Source of the DNA: Phenylobacterium koreense
GTDB taxonomy: Bacteria; Pseudomonadota; Alphaproteobacteria; Caulobacterales; Caulobacteraceae
Direction: 5' to 3'
NCBI RefSeq assembly: GCF_040545335.1
Contig: NZ_JBEPLU010000001.1
Location: forward strand, 2,232,001 to 2,296,000
Length of the DNA stretch: 64,000 bases
Part shown: positions 33,964 through 42,659 of the stretch, piece by piece
Numbering within the stretch: the stretch's first letter is position 1
Layout of the letters: each line of letters begins with the position of its first letter
The notes under the pieces: generated by a model
Told to the model about the DNA's origin: nothing
Database searches by the model: none
The model's input: only the letters and a program-made list of their open reading frames with translations
Position numbers and translations under genes: made by a program

Positions 33964-35201
33964 CTGTTCCCGCCTGCCGCTTTTGTCGCGCGCCGCTGAC
34001 CCAGACTTTCCTGGATCTCGGGTTGCAGCCTCTGGCCAATTCATACCTCACCAAGGCCCAGCTCGACGCCGGCAAGGAGGGCTTCTACCCGCTGCATACG
34101 CGGGTGTGCGGCAAGTGCTTCCTCGTCCAGGCCGACGATCCGGTAGCGGCGGACGAGATCTTTGACGGCGGCTACGCCTACTTCTCGGCCTATTCGGCAA
34201 GTTGGGTCGCGCACGCCAAGCGTTATGCCGACGCCATGGCCGCTCGCTTCGGTCTGGGCGCGGACTCCCTCGTCGTCGAGATCGCCTCGAACGATGGCTA
34301 CCTGCTGCAGCACTTCAAGGCCATGGGCGTGCCGGTCCTGGGGATCGAGCCGACCGCCAACACAGCCGAGGTCGCGATACGCGAGCGGGGCGTGCCGACC
34401 GAGGTCGCCTTCTTCAACGACGCCACCGGGCGCGAGATGAAGTCACGCGGTCTCGCCGCCGACCTGATGGCGGCCAACAATGTCCTGGCTCACGTGCCCG
34501 ACATCGGTGACTTCGTCGCCGGCTTCCAGCATGTGCTGAAGCCGGAAGGCGTCCTGACCTTCGAATTCCCGCACCTGCTCAATCTGATCGAGAAGGTGCA
34601 GTTCGACACGATCTATCACGAGCACTACTCGTACCTGTCTTTGCTGGCGGTGGAGAAGGTCCTGCGAGCCAACGGCCTTCGCCCCTTCGACGTGGAATTG
34701 CTGCCGACACATGGCGGGTCGCTGCGCCTGTTCTGCGCCCATCAGGCAGCGAGCCATGTGGAAACCGTCGCCCTCGGCGAACTTCGCGCCCGCGAGCATG
34801 CGGCCGGTCTCGATACGCCCGCCGGCTACGAAGGATTCGCGGCGCGGGTGGAGGAGGTGAGGCGAGGCTTCCTCGACTTCCTGGCGACCGCGCGCAGCGA
34901 GAAGAAGGTGGTCGCCGCTTATGGCGCCGCAGCCAAGGGCAACACCTTCCTCAACTACGCCGGAGTCACGCCGGCCGACATCGTGGCGGTGTTCGACGCC
35001 AACCCGCACAAGCAGGACCGTTACCTGCCGGGCACCCACATTCCGATCCATGCGCCGGAACGCATCGCCGACTTCAAGCCCGACTACGTCGTCATCCTTC
35101 CCTGGAACCTGAAGGACGAGATCATGACGCAACTGGCGCACATCAAGTCCTGGGGCGGGCAGTTCGTCACGGCCGCTCCCGACACGAAGATCATCGGCTG
35201 A
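33960..35201 (+). CDS. NDP-sugar C-methyltransferase (TylCIII-like)
   Basis: Protein of 413 residues with the three-part layout of sugar C-methyltransferases: an N-terminal zinc-binding domain with CRFC (Cys 6, 9) and CGKC (about 50, 53); a SAM-binding Rossmann domain starting VVEIASNDGYLLQHF; and a C-terminal domain with HGGSLRLF and YGAAAKGNTFLNY. Such enzymes add a carbon-linked methyl group at C3 of a 4-keto-6-deoxy sugar. Given rfbF/rfbG, the substrate is probably CDP-4-keto-6-deoxyglucose or its epimer. Confidence 0.88.
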   Translation: MTVPACRFCRAPLTQTFLDLGLQPLANSYLTKAQLDAGKEGFYPLHTRVCGKCFLVQADDPVAADEIFDGGYAYFSAYSASWVAHAKRYADAMAARFGLGADSLVVEIASNDGYLLQHFKAMGVPVLGIEPTANTAEVAIRERGVPTEVAFFNDATGREMKSRGLAADLMAANNVLAHVPDIGDFVAGFQHVLKPEGVLTFEFPHLLNLIEKVQFDTIYHEHYSYLSLLAVEKVLRANGLRPFDVELLPTHGGSLRLFCAHQAASHVETVALGELRAREHAAGLDTPAGYEGFAARVEEVRRGFLDFLATARSEKKVVAAYGAAAKGNTFLNYAGVTPADIVAVFDANPHKQDRYLPGTHIPIHAPERIADFKPDYVVILPWNLKDEIMTQLAHIKSWGGQFVTAAPDTKIIG

Positions 35202-35737
35202 TGCGGTTCACGCCGACCGCGGTCGAGGGCGTGGTGGTCGTCGACCTGGATCCAGTCGGCGACGAGCGCGGCTTCTTTGCGCGGCTCCACTGTCCGGACG
35301 AGTTCGCAGCCGCCGGCCATCCTTTTGTCCCGCAGCAGACGAGCCTGTCGCGCAATGTGCGCGCCGGCACCCTGAGAGGCATGCACTACGAGGCTGAGCC
35401 GCACACGGAGGCCAAGCTGGTCCGGGTGACACGTGGGCGCATTTTCGACGTCGCGGTCGACTTGCGGCCAGGGAGCCAGACCTTCCGCCAATGGACAGGC
35501 GTCGAGCTTTCCGCCGAAACCGGCCGGGCCCTGCTGATCGGGGAGGGCATGGCGCACGGCTTCGTCACACTCGAGGACGAGACCGACGTGATCTACCAGA
35601 TCAACCGCATCTTCGAGCCTGGGCACGGGCGCGGCGTCCGCTGGAATGACCCCGCCTTCGGGATCCATTGGCCGGTGGAGCCGACCGTGATCTCGGAGCG
35701 GGATGCGGGATACGCGGATTTCCAGGAGCAAGGCTGA
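35201..35737 (+). CDS. dTDP-4-dehydrorhamnose 3,5-epimerase-family enzyme
   Basis: Protein of 178 residues of the RmlC/RfbC cupin family: GDERGFFARLHCPDEF, the catalytic-His region LRGMHYEAEPH, then AKLVRVTRGRIFDVAVDLRP and GMAHGFVTLED. It epimerises a 4-keto-6-deoxy sugar at C3 and/or C5. With no rmlA/B/D here, and rfbF/G adjacent, the substrate is likely a CDP-sugar, not dTDP. It overlaps its neighbours by one base on each side. Confidence 0.88.
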   Translation: MRFTPTAVEGVVVVDLDPVGDERGFFARLHCPDEFAAAGHPFVPQQTSLSRNVRAGTLRGMHYEAEPHTEAKLVRVTRGRIFDVAVDLRPGSQTFRQWTGVELSAETGRALLIGEGMAHGFVTLEDETDVIYQINRIFEPGHGRGVRWNDPAFGIHWPVEPTVISERDAGYADFQEQG

Positions 35738-36228
35738 TGCTGGAGATCGATCCGACCGCCAAAATCTCCAACATGGCCGATATCGAGCCCTCGGCCCGCG
35801 GCACGCTGATGCGGATCGGCGCCCGGACGATGATCGACGCCTTCGTGAAAGTGAAGCCGGCGGGCGGCATGGGCGAGCTGATCATCGGCGAGGACTGCGC
35901 CATCAACTCCGGGACCGTGATCTACACCGGCAACGGCGTCAGGATTGGCGACGCTGTCCTGATCGCAGCCAACTGTACCTTGGCGCCGACCAATCACGCC
36001 TTCGCTGACGTCACGAAGCGCATCCGCGATCAAGGCTTCCTGCCCTCGAAGGGAGGGATCGTGATCGAAGACGATGTGTGGCTCGGCGCCAATGTGGTCG
36101 TCCTGGACGGCGCTGTGATCGGCAAAGGGTGTGTCGTGGCGGCCGGAGCGGTCGTGCGCGGCAGGCTGGAGCCGTATTCGGTCTATGCAGGCGTCCCCGC
36201 CAAACGCACCGGCGCGCGCGGCGGATGA
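35737..36228 (+). CDS. Left-handed beta-helix (hexapeptide) acyltransferase
   Basis: Protein of 163 residues built from hexapeptide turns (IGARTMIDAFVKV, IIGEDCAINSGTVI, VIEDDVWLGANVVVLDGAVI, GCVVAAGAVV) and ending SVYAGVPAKR, the WbbJ/maltose acetyltransferase pattern. Asn-His in LAPTNHAF is the likely catalytic site. Probably O-acetylates a sugar of the glycan made by this operon. It overlaps the next gene by four bases. Confidence 0.85.
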   Translation: MLEIDPTAKISNMADIEPSARGTLMRIGARTMIDAFVKVKPAGGMGELIIGEDCAINSGTVIYTGNGVRIGDAVLIAANCTLAPTNHAFADVTKRIRDQGFLPSKGGIVIEDDVWLGANVVVLDGAVIGKGCVVAAGAVVRGRLEPYSVYAGVPAKRTGARGG

Positions 36229-37037
36229 CCGGCTATACCGTCATCGGTGCTCGCGGGTTCATCGGTTCGCGGCTCGTCAAGGCGCTGCGGGCCAGGGGCG
36301 ACGAGGTCTTCGAGCCCGGCCGCGATGATCCTGACCTGCTTTCCCGCGAACTGGGGGCGGTGTTTTACTGTGCGGGCCTGACCGGGGATTTCGCCACCCG
36401 GCCGTTCGACACGGTCGAAGCCCACGTCGGCCTGCTGACCAGGCTCCTGCGATCAGGGCGGTTCGAGCGGCTCGTCTACCTTTCCTCCACCCGCGTCTAT
36501 GACAGCCTGGGAGCGGAGGGCGGGCGCGAGAGCGACGAACTGCGGTTCGATGTCGCCGCGCCCCGCAATGTCTACGATCTTTCCAAGGCGCTGGGCGAGA
36601 ACCTGACGCTTGCGCGCTCCGAGGGACGCGGTTCCGTGGCCCGGCTCGCCAATGTGTTTGACTGGGCCGACGAGGCCGGCGGCTTCCTGTCCGATCTTCT
36701 GAAGCGCGCCCGCGGCGAGCGGGAGATCGTCCTCGCGTCTTCGCCGGAGGCCGGCCGGGACTACATCCATGTGAACGACGTCATCGCCGCCCTGGTCGCC
36801 ATGGACGATCAGCGGGCGGGCGGCATCGTGAATGTCGCCAGCGGCGTGACAGTCTCCAACGGCCAGATCGCCGAGGCGATGGCGAAGGCTGGCTGGCGCC
36901 TGAGCCTAACCGGACAAGGGATCGCGCACGGCCCTGTGTGCGACACGTCGCGATTGCGCGCTCTGGGCGTCGCGCCGCGCGACCCGCTCGTGGTGATCGA
37001 GGAAGCCTTGCGCACGCCCGGCTTCCTCCGGGCCTAG
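36225..37037 (+). CDS. NAD-dependent sugar epimerase/reductase (SDR)
   Basis: Protein of 270 residues. The Rossmann turn is YTVIGARGFIGSRLV, the strand LVYLSSTRVYDSL carries the Ser/Thr of the active site, and YDLSKALGENL is the catalytic Tyr-x3-Lys. Extended SDR of NDP-sugar type; RDYIHVNDVIAAL follows. As the last gene of the CDP-sugar operon it is the natural candidate for the 4-keto reductase finishing the branched 6-deoxy sugar. It has an 11-base gap to the next, oppositely oriented gene. Confidence 0.82.
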   Translation: MTGYTVIGARGFIGSRLVKALRARGDEVFEPGRDDPDLLSRELGAVFYCAGLTGDFATRPFDTVEAHVGLLTRLLRSGRFERLVYLSSTRVYDSLGAEGGRESDELRFDVAAPRNVYDLSKALGENLTLARSEGRGSVARLANVFDWADEAGGFLSDLLKRARGEREIVLASSPEAGRDYIHVNDVIAALVAMDDQRAGGIVNVASGVTVSNGQIAEAMAKAGWRLSLTGQGIAHGPVCDTSRLRALGVAPRDPLVVIEEALRTPGFLRA

Positions 37038-37046
37038 CCGCCCCCG

Positions 37047-39362
37047 TCAGGCCGCCACCGGGATTTTCCCCTCGGCGCGCGCCCGCGTCACGGCGCCTTC
37101 GATCATTGCGTAGAAGTCCCTTGCGAACTGCTGCGTCTGACCAAGTGCGCTGGCCTTGAGCATGGGACGAAGCTCCGTCCGGAGCCGGATGCGGCGGGCC
37201 TTGTCCGCGGCCAGTTCCCTGGCGCGTCGTTGATAGTCCTCGATCGAGGTTGCGCAGAGATCGCCGAGTCCGGCGTTCATGAGGATCGAGTAGCTCAGCC
37301 GCTCGAACATCGCTTCGCCTACGAGCGTGATGACCGGCACGCCCATCCACAGAGCCTCGCAGGTCGTCGTGCCCCCCGTCTGGGGGAAGGTGTCCAGGGA
37401 GATGTCGATGTCGTTGTAGAACGGCATGTGCGCGCCGCGGATGTCTTCAAAACGCAGCCGGTCCTCGCTGACGCCCTCCGAGGCGAAGATCGCGGCGATG
37501 TTCTTCCTGAAGGCGGCGGTCCCCCCTTCGGGGCGCACGAACATGAACCGGGAATTCTCCACAGAGGCGGTGACCTTCGCCCAGGTTCGAACCATGTCGC
37601 GGCTGTACTTGTACGGATTGTTCGCCGTGCCGAAGGTGAGAAAGCCGTTTCGATCCTCCGGAACGCCTTCGGTGATCGGCCGCTCGGGAAACGCCTTTTC
37701 TCCCATAGCAATCCAGCTATGTGGCATCAGCAACGCCTCTTCGACCAACAGGCTCCGGTCCGGCGGGGCGACATGGGGGTCGAGGATCAGATAGTCGATC
37801 TCCTGCAATCCCGCGGAGTGGGGATAGCCGAGCCAGCTTGCCGACAGCGGCGCAGGTTTGAAGCCCATCACGCCGAGCTTGTTCATGTGTGTCGAGCCGC
37901 CGAGCTCGATCAGCATGTCGAGCTGGTCGTTGGCGATCATCTGGGCGGCGTCGTGATCGTTGATGTCTTTCTCCCAGCGGAAGCCATCCACCGACTGGGT
38001 GATGATCTGCTGGGTCGGATCGGCGTTGTCGCCCTGGTAGTAGGAATAGCAGAAGACCTCGAACCGGCTGCGATCCAGGTGTTCAAAGAGAGGCATGGCG
38101 AAGTACGCCACGGGGTGATTGCGCAGGTCGGACGACATGAAGCCGACGCGGATCTTCCCGTTTGGCGTGCGCGGCTGCGGGCGGACGATGGGATTGCGCG
38201 TGACGGTCTTGGTGACCTCGCGCCCCCAGATGCGGTGCATCTCCACCAGTTCATGCCGATCCTCGGGGGTGCGGACCCGCGCGAGGTGCGCCAGCAACGC
38301 CGTGTGCCGGCCTGCCTCGGCCCACTTGCGGCCAACTTCGCTGAACGAGCCCAACGCATCGGCGCTGTCGTAGTCGGCTACGCGGATCAGGATTTCCAGC
38401 GCGACCTTCAAGGCCGACGGGTTCAGGTCGCTGTTGGAAGACAGCGCGTCCTTCAGCAGATCGTAGGCGCGCTGAAGGTGTTCGGATTCGTCGCCATAGC
38501 GTGAGCGCGCCAGGCTTTCGGCGAACGCGAGCCGATATTCGAAGTTGTCAGGCGCCAGGTCGATGGCCCGCTGCATGTGCGCGTTGCCACGTTGGCGGTC
38601 GTAATCGCTGATCACGCCGCCGAGCTGGTGGTGGAGCCAAGGTTCGTTGTCGAACTTGCTCCGTAGTTCCGTGAGATAGGCCTCCGCCTCCCGCAGGCGC
38701 CCGGACCGGCGCAGTGCGGTCACCCGTCCCTCGTGCAGCCGCGCCGCGTCGGGAAAGATTGCGATCGCCTGGTCAAGGATCGGGATGGTGGCCGGGTAGC
38801 CCTTTTGCTCGGCGGTCACGGCGGCGAGGTCCAGCCAGCCGTCGATGTAGTCCGGCTTCAACTTCACGGACAGGTTGAACCGCATGAGCGCCTTGTCGAG
38901 GTCGCCCGAGAACCAGTAACCGCGGCCGAGGCTTCGTTGCAGCTCCGCCGAGTTCGGCTGAAGGCGCACGAGCTTGGTGAAGACCTCGACTGACGCGCGG
39001 CCATCCTTCAGGTCGTTGTAGACATTGCCGCGGTTGCTGATGGCCGAGGTGTTCTTCGGATTGATCTTTTCGGCCTGGCGAAGAGCCTTGATCGCGCTTT
39101 CGTATTTCTTCAGGCGGCGCTGCGCCACGCCCAGAATGTTCCAGAGCTCGTAGTCCTTGGGGTGGAACTCAAGGCCTTTCGTGGTCCAGCGCTCCGCTGC
39201 CTCATAGGATTGCCGACGAGCGAGCATGGCCGTGAAGTTGCGATACACGCCAGCCGGCGCCTTGGGATCCTTCTCGAGTTCAGCTTCGACGAGACGGAGG
39301 CCTTCCTCCTGCTTTCCGGCTTTCAGCGCCGCTTCTGCGGGAGCGAATCTATCGATCGACAT
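37047..39362 (-). CDS. TPR + OGT-like (GT41) protein glycosyltransferase
   Basis: Protein of 771 residues. Residues ~1-350 contain tandem tetratricopeptide repeats (e.g. AISNRGNVYNDLKDGRASVE). From ~390 to the end is a SPINDLY/O-GlcNAc-transferase-like GT41 domain: IRVGFMSSDLRNHPVAYF, DMLIELGGSTHMNK, SASWLGYPHSAGLQEIDYLI, GTANNPYKYS and ISLDTFPQTGGTTTCEALWM. This is the architecture of Caulobacter FlmG (FlbA), which glycosylates flagellin, and of other bacterial O-glycosyltransferases. ATG 39362 has AGGAT upstream. Its position beside sugar-nucleotide and RTX genes suggests a secreted or surface protein acceptor, but flagellin is also possible. Confidence 0.85.
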   Translation of the reverse strand: MSIDRFAPAEAALKAGKQEEGLRLVEAELEKDPKAPAGVYRNFTAMLARRQSYEAAERWTTKGLEFHPKDYELWNILGVAQRRLKKYESAIKALRQAEKINPKNTSAISNRGNVYNDLKDGRASVEVFTKLVRLQPNSAELQRSLGRGYWFSGDLDKALMRFNLSVKLKPDYIDGWLDLAAVTAEQKGYPATIPILDQAIAIFPDAARLHEGRVTALRRSGRLREAEAYLTELRSKFDNEPWLHHQLGGVISDYDRQRGNAHMQRAIDLAPDNFEYRLAFAESLARSRYGDESEHLQRAYDLLKDALSSNSDLNPSALKVALEILIRVADYDSADALGSFSEVGRKWAEAGRHTALLAHLARVRTPEDRHELVEMHRIWGREVTKTVTRNPIVRPQPRTPNGKIRVGFMSSDLRNHPVAYFAMPLFEHLDRSRFEVFCYSYYQGDNADPTQQIITQSVDGFRWEKDINDHDAAQMIANDQLDMLIELGGSTHMNKLGVMGFKPAPLSASWLGYPHSAGLQEIDYLILDPHVAPPDRSLLVEEALLMPHSWIAMGEKAFPERPITEGVPEDRNGFLTFGTANNPYKYSRDMVRTWAKVTASVENSRFMFVRPEGGTAAFRKNIAAIFASEGVSEDRLRFEDIRGAHMPFYNDIDISLDTFPQTGGTTTCEALWMGVPVITLVGEAMFERLSYSILMNAGLGDLCATSIEDYQRRARELAADKARRIRLRTELRPMLKASALGQTQQFARDFYAMIEGAVTRARAEGKIPVAA

Positions 39363-39457
39363 GCACTTATCCTGGCGCGCCGGACCCGATCTCTCAGCGC
39401 ATCGCAAATTGCGCCGCAATCTAGAGGGGGCTTTGCTGGGCGCCAACTGTGGTGCGC

Positions 39458-39724
39458 TCACCTGCCTCGGAAACGCCACTTCAGGCTGAGGATGACGCCA
39501 GAGAGGATCAGGCAGACGGTGTTGGCGGCGGCGACCGGCCAGCTTCTGGTGAGGAAGCCATAGGCCGTCCACAAGGCAAAGCCGGTGACCGTCACCACGT
39601 ACATGCGCAGGCTGATCGAGGATGCGTCCTTATCGCGCCAGATCTTGGCGATCTGCGGGGTGAAGCTCGCCATCGAGCACAGGGCCGCGGCGGTTCCGAT
39701 CAGGTCGGGGAGGGAAGGGCTCAT
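39458..39724 (-). CDS. SemiSWEET (PQ-loop) transporter
   Basis: Protein of 88 residues with three transmembrane helices and the PQ motif in SFTPQIAKIWRDKDASSISL, which is diagnostic for SemiSWEET half-transporters that dimerise to move small sugars. Helix 2 contains TGFALWTAYG and helix 3 NTVCLILSGVILSLKW. ATG 39724 gives the usual size; an ATG at 39745 would add seven residues. Confidence 0.85.
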   Translation of the reverse strand: MSPSLPDLIGTAAALCSMASFTPQIAKIWRDKDASSISLRMYVVTVTGFALWTAYGFLTRSWPVAAANTVCLILSGVILSLKWRFRGR

Positions 39725-39771
39725 GCCGGCGAAACGAGCCGGCATGGCCGCGGTTGCCGTAAGCGGCCGAC

Positions 39772-40815
39772 TTAGCGGGGGCGATAGATCCTGTCGAATA
39801 CGCCGCCGTCGGCGAAGTGCGTCGCCTGGGCCTTCTTCCAGCCGCCGAAGTCGGCATCGATGGTCGCCATCGGGATCTGTGGAAACTTACTGGCCCACTT
39901 CGCGGCGGCGGCCTCGTTGCGCGGGCGATAGTGGTTCTTGCCGATCAGGTCCTGGGCGATGGGGCTGTAGAGGAAGTTCAGATAGCCCTGGGCGATCGTC
40001 CGGGTCTTCTTGCGGTCGACGACCTTATCGACCAGCGCCACTGGTGGCTCGGCCAGGATCGAGTAGCTTGGATATACGATGTCGACCTTGCCGGGACCTA
40101 GCTCGGCGATCGCCAGGTGGGCCTCGTTCTCCCAGGAAAGCAGGACGTCGCCGATGCCGCGCTGGACGAAGGTGGTGGTGGCGCCGCGGGCGCCGGTGTC
40201 GAGCACCGGCACGTGCTTGAAGAGCTCGGCGACGAAGGCCTGGGCCTTCGCAGGCGAGCCTCCGGGCTGGCGCAGCGCCCAGGCCCAAGCGGCGAGATAG
40301 TTCCACCTGGCGCCGCCGGAGGTCTTCGGATTGGGCGTGACCACATCAACGCCGGGCTTGATGAGATCGCCCCAGTCGCGGATCTGCTGCGGGTTGCCCT
40401 TGCGCACCAGGAACACGATGGTCGAGGTGTAGGGCGTGGAGTTGTTCGGCAGGCGCGACTGCCAGTTCGCCGGCAACAGCCGCGCCTTGGCGGCGATCTC
40501 GTCAATGTCGCTGGCCAGCGCCAGGGTGACCACGTCCGCCTGCAGGCCGTCGATCACCGAGCGGGCCTGCTTGCCCGACCCGCCGTGGCTCTGCTGGATC
40601 ACCACGTCCTGGCGAACCTTGGCCTTCCAGTAGCGCGCATAGGCGGCGTTGATGTCCTTGTAGAGCTCGCGGGTGGGGTCGTAGCTCACATTGAGCAAGG
40701 TCACCGCCTTGCCCTGGGCCATCGCCGGAAGGGCGGGCAGGGTCGCCGCCGAGGCGCTCGCGAGGCCGGCGGCGACGATCCCACGGCGCGACGGAGTTGG
40801 AGCGGTGTCACTCAT
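39772..40815 (-). CDS. Sulfate/thiosulfate ABC transporter substrate-binding protein
   Basis: Protein of 347 residues with a twin-arginine-like signal ([20 protein letters not shown], cleavage near AMAQG). The mature part opens [20 protein letters not shown] and contains [17 protein letters not shown], the anion-binding region of Sbp/CysP proteins, then [22 protein letters not shown]. It should bind sulfate or thiosulfate in the periplasm. No cys transporter genes adjoin it. It is divergent from phoR, so it could be mistaken for pstS, but the motifs are sulfate-type. Confidence 0.88.
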   Translation of the reverse strand: MSDTAPTPSRRGIVAAGLASASAATLPALPAMAQGKAVTLLNVSYDPTRELYKDINAAYARYWKAKVRQDVVIQQSHGGSGKQARSVIDGLQADVVTLALASDIDEIAAKARLLPANWQSRLPNNSTPYTSTIVFLVRKGNPQQIRDWGDLIKPGVDVVTPNPKTSGGARWNYLAAWAWALRQPGGSPAKAQAFVAELFKHVPVLDTGARGATTTFVQRGIGDVLLSWENEAHLAIAELGPGKVDIVYPSYSILAEPPVALVDKVVDRKKTRTIAQGYLNFLYSPIAQDLIGKNHYRPRNEAAAAKWASKFPQIPMATIDADFGGWKKAQATHFADGGVFDRIYRPR

Positions 40816-41049
40816 GGAGATTGGTCCTCGTTCTTCAGCGCAGTTTCTTGACGGCAGGCAGTTCGAGGTGAGGTCCAGCGTTCAGTAACGCCGGGACGCC
40901 GCCGCCGGCTCCCGAGTCCCGATCCGATTGGATGCCCTCACGCTGTCGCTATCAACAAGATATTTCCCATCGAGAAAATAGAAATTGGCTTCAAGCCGCC
41001 GCAGATTTGCTGACAAGGGGCCCGCGCGCTCCACGCTGTTCTTGGGCGC

Positions 41050-41068
41050 CTGTCATTGCGATGACATA
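41050..41068 (+). promoter_or_regulatory. Candidate Pho box upstream of phoR
   Basis: CTGTCATTGCGATGACATA matches the Pho box consensus CTGTCATAWAWCTGTCAYA fully in the first half and at six of eight positions in the second. It lies 24 bases before the phoR start and also forms an inverted repeat (TGTCAT-TGCG-ATGACA). It could serve autoregulation by PhoB. Confidence 0.55.
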
Positions 41069-41091
41069 AGGGTCGGGCTTCGTTTGGTTTT

Positions 41092-42516
41092 GTGGTTCAG
41101 GATCGATTCGCCTTGGCGCTAACGCCGTCGTCCTCGCCGTACGCTCCGCCCGCCTGGCTTGGCCCGGTCGGACCCGTGCTGGCGGCCGGTGGCTCGGGCG
41201 TCTTCGCGATCCTCGGGTTCGGCATGCTGGTTGGAGCCGACCCGAAGGCGGTCGCCTGGATGGTTCTGCTGGTCGGTGGCGTGACCGGGCTGGCGGCCTG
41301 GCATGTCGTTGAGCGCCTCGCCGCGATCGAGCCTCCCGTCGGAAGCTTCGAGCGCGCCGCGCATGAAGATGCGCCGCCCTATGCGAGCCTGATCGACGCC
41401 CTGCCCGATCCGGTGCTGGTGATCGCCGCCCATGAACCCGACGATCTGACCGGCCGAAGGTTCGTCCTCGCCAATTCAGCGGCGCGGAAGCTGTTGCGGG
41501 TCCAGTACGACGCGGGCCTGCTGGTCACGGTGATCCGCGACCCGGACGTGCTTGAGGCGGTGGACACGGCGCTGTTCGGCGACGCGGAGGCCGAGGCGGT
41601 CTACGAGATGGGCGGCTCCCAGGACCGGGTTATGCGGGCGACCGCCAAGCCCCTGGGACCGGCTCCGGATGGGGCTCACCTGGCCTTGCTGGTGCTGCGC
41701 GACGAGACCGACATCCGCCGCGCCGAACGCACGCGCGCCGACTTTCTGGCCAACGCCAGCCACGAACTGCGCACCCCGCTGGCCTCCCTGTCGGGCTTCA
41801 TCGAAACCCTGCGCGGGCATGCGCGCGACGACGCCGGCGCGCGCGAGAAGTTCCTCAGCATCATGCAGGCCCAGGCCGATCGCATGTCCCGGCTGATCGA
41901 CGACCTGCTGTCGCTGAGCAGGATCGAGCTCAACGAGCACATCGCCCCTCACGGCGAGGTCGACCTGGCCATGGCCATCGGCGACGTCATCGATTCTCTT
42001 GGGCCTCTGGCGCGCGACCGGGGGGTGCGGCTGGAGACCCAGGACATGCCCGGCCGGGGCGAGGCGCTGGTGGCCGGGGATCGCGACCAGATCGTCCAGG
42101 TCATCCAGAATCTGATCGACAACGCCATCAAGTACACGCCAAGCGGCGAGGCGGTCCGGATATCGATGCGCAACAAGGCATCGGCGGCGGCCGCGGCGGC
42201 TCCGGGCGATTCTCGGGCCGCGCGCTTCTCGCTGCTGACCCCCGACCGGGCCTCGGATCTCTATGCGGCCGTGCGGGTCCGCGATGCGGGCGTGGGCCTG
42301 GCGCGAGAGCATCTTCCGCGTCTGACCGAGCGGTTCTACCGCGTCGAGGGGCAGAAGAGCGGCGAGCGCTCGGGCACCGGCCTTGGGCTGGCCATTGTCA
42401 AGCACATCGTCAATCGCCACAGGGGCGGCCTTGCCGTCGAGAGCATCCAGGGGGAAGGCGCGACCTTCACGGCCTATTTCCCCCTCGCCCGGCACGAGGT
42501 CGTCGGCGAAGCCTAG
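41092..42516 (+). CDS. phoR: Phosphate-regulon sensor histidine kinase
   Basis: Protein of 474 residues. Two membrane segments (about 24-46 and 52-72), a PAS-like domain (about 95-205), the HisKA helix with FLANASHELRTPLASL (phospho-acceptor His 224), and a HATPase domain with N-box NLIDNAIKYTP (about 339-349), DAGVG (398-402) and GTGLGLAIV (428-436). Short membrane region without a large periplasmic domain is normal for PhoR, which senses through the Pst/PhoU complex. GTG start. Located upstream of the pst-phoU-phoB operon with its own Pho box. Confidence 0.92.
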   Translation: MVQDRFALALTPSSSPYAPPAWLGPVGPVLAAGGSGVFAILGFGMLVGADPKAVAWMVLLVGGVTGLAAWHVVERLAAIEPPVGSFERAAHEDAPPYASLIDALPDPVLVIAAHEPDDLTGRRFVLANSAARKLLRVQYDAGLLVTVIRDPDVLEAVDTALFGDAEAEAVYEMGGSQDRVMRATAKPLGPAPDGAHLALLVLRDETDIRRAERTRADFLANASHELRTPLASLSGFIETLRGHARDDAGAREKFLSIMQAQADRMSRLIDDLLSLSRIELNEHIAPHGEVDLAMAIGDVIDSLGPLARDRGVRLETQDMPGRGEALVAGDRDQIVQVIQNLIDNAIKYTPSGEAVRISMRNKASAAAAAAPGDSRAARFSLLTPDRASDLYAAVRVRDAGVGLAREHLPRLTERFYRVEGQKSGERSGTGLGLAIVKHIVNRHRGGLAVESIQGEGATFTAYFPLARHEVVGEA

Positions 42517-42551
42517 GCCTTCGCGGCCGCACGACGCTTTTCGTAATGAAA

Positions 42552-42570
42552 CTGTCACGGAACTGTCGCG
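42552..42570 (+). promoter_or_regulatory. Pho box of the pstC operon
   Basis: Two CTGTC(A/G) half-sites exactly 11 bases apart (CTGTCACGGAACTGTCGCG) match the PhoB-binding consensus. A TCATAA -10-like hexamer at 42579-42584 lies about ten bases beyond, the usual geometry for PhoB-activated promoters where the box replaces the -35. It is 90 bases upstream of pstC. Confidence 0.8.
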
Positions 42571-42659
42571 TGCGGACATCATAAGGCGGGCAATTTCCAG
42601 CCCGGGCGGGCAGGCGACATCGGTCGCTCAATCTCGTCCGTGCAAGGCATGGACTTCGA

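Noticed and set aside
39772..40815. PstS phosphate-binding protein next to phoR
   Set aside because: The binding-site motif and N-terminus are of the sulfate/thiosulfate (Sbp/CysP) family.
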